Below are positions 61,915 through 64,000 of a stretch of 64,000 bases of DNA, piece by piece. The notes below the pieces were generated by a model, which saw only the letters and a program-made list of their open reading frames with translations, did no database searches and was not told where the DNA came from. The position numbers and the translations under genes were made by a program. Source of the stretch: Planctomyces sp. SH-PL62 (GTDB taxonomy: Bacteria > Planctomycetota > Planctomycetia > Isosphaerales > Isosphaeraceae); contig NZ_CP011273.1 of NCBI RefSeq assembly GCF_001610895.1, positions 4,898,001 to 4,962,000 of the forward strand. The letters run 5' to 3'. Within the stretch, counting starts at the first letter, position 1; each line of letters begins with the position of its first letter.

Positions 61915-62425
61915 CGTGGCAATGCTCCTCGGGTGCCGACCCGCTTTCCGTGGGCTCGGCGACGTCCCGCGTCGGGACGAACGCAAGATAACCACCTGGA
62001 CCGACCTAGCCAACCGTTTTCTCGCCCCGAAGACCCCCCGGGCCTCCGCTGCGACGACGCCGTGGCAGTGCCGGCGCGTGCCCCCCGCATCACTTAGGCT
62101 CGATCCGGGCGCCGCCGATAATTCCTGGCGAATGCGGCGGTTCTTACCGAGAGGCGCGCGGGAGGCCTAGAGAGAATCGACCGGCCGGTGCGCTGGAGAG
62201 CCCCACCCCTCTTCTGTCGCAAGTCCCGTACCTCTCAGAGGCGGTGGGGGGCTCCCTCCGACGACGTCCGCGGCGGCGGAGTCCGCAACCCCAGTTATCG
62301 GATCGGCGCCCCTCCCGGAGCATACAACTGCTCGGCGATTCCAGACCCCCCGCGGAAGGCTCGGGCGCAACCGGAGCGATCGTCGCGATCCGGTGCGAGT
62401 TGATCTCCGGCCGCGCCCCACCGCC
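61915..62425. other. Intergenic region, 511 bases, no gene seen
   Basis: A non-coding stretch between two minus-strand genes. It contains a possible promoter for the ADP-ribosylglycohydrolase at 61985-62013. The rest has no reading frame with known motifs and no strong hairpin. Confidence 0.5.
61985..62013 (-). promoter_or_regulatory. Possible promoter of the ADP-ribosylglycohydrolase gene
   Basis: On the minus strand TTGGCT, 17 bases, TATCTT. Four of six bases match in each element. It would start transcription about 65 bases before the ATG. Confidence 0.35.
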
Positions 62426-62713
62426 TTACTTCTTCAAGACTCCACTGACGTGGAACTCGGCGATCGAGTTCCCCGGAACGTTGCTGGGGACCACCTCGGT
62501 ATAGACGTTGGCCTTGCGGCCGTCGGTGAGCACCAGGCGGTAGCAACGGTCATGGCTCAGCGATTGCAGACGCTCGGTCGGCATCTCGAAATAGCCGTAG
62601 AGCGTCTTGCGGCCCCCCTTGTGATCGTGGCACGCGAGATAGCCGTCGATCCCCTCCAGGACGACGTCCTCGCCGTCGATCAACGCGCCGCGAATGTGTT
62701 CCATCCGTTCCAT
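62426..62713 (-). CDS. Small protein of unknown function
   Basis: I do not recognise this family. It has 95 residues, no signal peptide or membrane helix, and an alternating pattern that suggests a small beta-barrel (GEDVVLEGIDGYLACHD, then RCYRLVLTDGRKANVY). GGGGAGG stands six bases before the ATG, the strongest binding site nearby, so it is probably well translated. No neighbour suggests a role. Confidence 0.65.
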   Translation of the reverse strand: MERMEHIRGALIDGEDVVLEGIDGYLACHDHKGGRKTLYGYFEMPTERLQSLSHDRCYRLVLTDGRKANVYTEVVPSNVPGNSIAEFHVSGVLKK

Positions 62714-63071
62714 CGTGAACCTCCCCGGGGCGACCCAGGTCGACCCCGATTGGGCCTTGGCGATGCGTAACAGAACTCGCAGTAGATCGGGCGCGAAGCC
62801 GGGTGTTCGGCTCCTGATCGAATGACGCTCCCCAAAGGGCGTCCTGCGTCAGACGTCCTTCACCCCGACTTCGACGCGGGTGGTGCGGCTCCCATCGTAG
62901 GTCCAGGCTGCTGAACAAGCAAGAATGGCACATCGGCATATCAGGAGGATCCAGAGTTCTCGGGCCGTCGCACGATTCGAACCATGGATGCCTCGTTTGA
63001 TTGATGCTTTATTCTGCCTTCCAGAGCCTACTTTGTCAACCGACGCGCCGATGGTGCCGGCCCAAGCCCCA
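62714..63071. other. Intergenic region, 358 bases, no gene seen
   Basis: Non-coding region between two minus-strand genes. The part at 62990-63040 is AT-richer than its surroundings and may contain the promoter of the small downstream gene. No tRNA or hairpin is supported. Confidence 0.4.
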
Positions 63072-63626
63072 TCAGACGTGCGGGAACGTCTCGATCAGAG
63101 ATTGGGAGCGGAGGATGGCCAGGTCGTCGGGGAAGGAATGGAAGGTCTGGATCGAGAGTCCTCGCGCGATGTTCTCGACCTGGATCGTGCTGATCGGCCT
63201 GGGGGCCATGCGGTTGGTGACCGGGAACGCGTGGAACAGACGGCCGCGGCGAGGGTCCAGGATCACCTCCTCACAAAGGTGGCGGAAGACCTCCGGATCG
63301 ACCCGCTCCACTTCCAGACAGGCCTGATAGACCGCGCGGCCTCCGAGCCGGAGTTCGGTCGTCTGCTCGCGGCGGACGGACGCGTTGAGGAGCAGCCCCT
63401 GGATCGGGAGCGTCGTCTCCGGGCCGCCGAGGACCTCCGTGAGCCGCACGACGGAGGAGCCGAAGACGACGACGTGGCCCCCTTCGACGATGCGGACGTC
63501 CACTTCCCAAGGACCCGCCGCGATGCGATCGTGCGCGCGGATGGAGAACCACTCGGGATGCAGCGCCCCCTGGAACACCTGGAACGTCCTGTCGGCCACC
63601 CGTGCGCCGCCGGATCTCACTCCCAT
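63072..63626 (-). CDS. Conserved-looking protein, possibly DUF2617
   Basis: The product has 184 residues from MGVRSGGARVADRTFQVF. It has a mixed beta pattern: FQVFQGALHPEWFSI, VDVRIVEGGHVVVFG, TTELRLGGRAVYQACLEVERV. The opening resembles what I recall of the DUF2617 family, which has no known function; this is unverified. A longer in-frame start at 63923 would add Arg/Gly-rich sequence unlike a folded domain. There is no signal peptide. The upstream gene on the other strand is divergent. Confidence 0.65.
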   Translation of the reverse strand: MGVRSGGARVADRTFQVFQGALHPEWFSIRAHDRIAAGPWEVDVRIVEGGHVVVFGSSVVRLTEVLGGPETTLPIQGLLLNASVRREQTTELRLGGRAVYQACLEVERVDPEVFRHLCEEVILDPRRGRLFHAFPVTNRMAPRPISTIQVENIARGLSIQTFHSFPDDLAILRSQSLIETFPHV

Positions 63627-63928
63627 GGAACCACGTCCTCCGTCACGGGCGATCCCGGATCGCCCCGGCGTCATCGATGACGACTCCGCAAAGGTCCGAT
63701 GACCGGGCGGGGCTACTGAGGGACAGTATAGGTGACCTCGCACTCCCCGGCAAATTCGGCCGCCGTCGCCTCGGTGCTCTTCAACCGACGGCCCGCGCGT
63801 GCGCGATCGGATTCGTCCCCGCCTTGGCTTGACCCTCTTTTCGACCGCTCGTACACTGCCTCGCGAAACGCCGGGGGGGTCGACCGCCCGCCGGACCTCA
63901 TCGCCATGGACCAGGATGGTCAAGGATC

Positions 63929-64000
63929 ATGGGAACGACGATCACCGCCGAGCCGCCCCTCCCGCTCCGCGCCTGGCGCGCCGTCCGTTCGCGAGGGGGC
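63929..64000 (+). CDS. Start of an unidentified gene, cut by the window end
   Basis: AAGG stands three bases before an ATG and the frame (MGTTITAEPPLPLRAWRAV) stays open for 24 residues to the window edge. Too little is present to name it. It is placed divergently from the possible DUF2617 gene, so a promoter should lie between them. Confidence 0.35.
   Translation, partial: MGTTITAEPPLPLRAWRAVRSRGG

Noticed and set aside
62974-62983. Possible tRNA T-loop (GGTTCGAATC on the minus strand).
   Set aside because: The flanking five-base T-stem does not pair beyond the first base pair and no acceptor or anticodon stem can be formed.

Overview
The window is about 64 kb of GC-rich bacterial chromosome with no rRNA, tRNA, CRISPR array, insertion sequence or prophage that I can recognise. 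The gene content points to a planctomycete, most likely of the Isosphaeraceae type (inference). Supporting signs are a Cys-type sulfatase, an S26 signal peptidase with a zinc-ribbon insert, an ECF sigma factor paired with a DUF1559-like anti-sigma protein, a PEP-CTERM protein, an ADP-ribosylglycohydrolase and LptF/LptG-type permeases. Many starts are GTG or TTG, and several were chosen from the ribosome binding site.

Region by region. 1-6.3 kb: the end of an ilvE-like aminotransferase gene, a universal stress protein, a NUDIX hydrolase, a sulfatase, an anti-sigma/ECF sigma operon and a large signal peptidase I. 6.7-7.1 kb: a VanZ-like membrane protein ending in a perfect palindromic terminator. 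7.15-22.8 kb (minus strand): a complete, colinear 14-gene nuoABCDEFGHIJKLMN operon for respiratory complex I. It is preceded by a palindrome matching the CRP/FNR-family consensus TGTGA-N6-TCACA. 23-28.6 kb: a secreted low-complexity protein, proB, purF (with a near-consensus promoter), trmB and a FabZ-like dehydratase. 28.8-33.6 kb: a TIM-barrel isomerase, an apparently Tat-exported thiamine-diphosphate enzyme and a Wzm/Wzt-type polysaccharide ABC exporter. 33.5-38.7 kb (minus): a HlyD / RbbA-like double ATPase-permease / YhhJ-like permease efflux operon, whose end overlaps the Wzt gene. 38.7-39.7 kb: about 1 kb without a gene, carrying six roughly evenly spaced copies of a CCGAACGAACCCAATCG-like repeat. 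39.7-47.3 kb: an alpha/beta hydrolase, a DUF1579 protein, RNase Y and YmdB, an apparent XRE-regulator remnant, an aminoglycoside-phosphotransferase-like kinase and a PlsC-like acyltransferase. 47.5-53.7 kb: a PEP-CTERM metalloprotease, an acyl carrier protein, a Pro-rich lipoprotein, a fumarylacetoacetase-family hydrolase, a FabF-like ketosynthase and an LpxL-like acyltransferase split by a frameshift. 53.9-64 kb: an aminotransferase, two LptF/LptG-family permeases, a UbiB-like kinase, a small CxxC protein, a TPR protein, an ADP-ribosylglycohydrolase and small unknown genes.

Most of the window is core metabolism and envelope biogenesis: respiration, lipid and lipopolysaccharide-like export, and protein secretion. 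I see no clear undescribed defence or mobile system. The parts most worth a second look are the spaced repeat array at 39.1-39.5 kb, the operator in front of nuoA, the exported TPP enzyme, the enlarged signal peptidase, the anti-sigma/DUF1559-like fusion and the His-rich loops in NuoL and NuoM.
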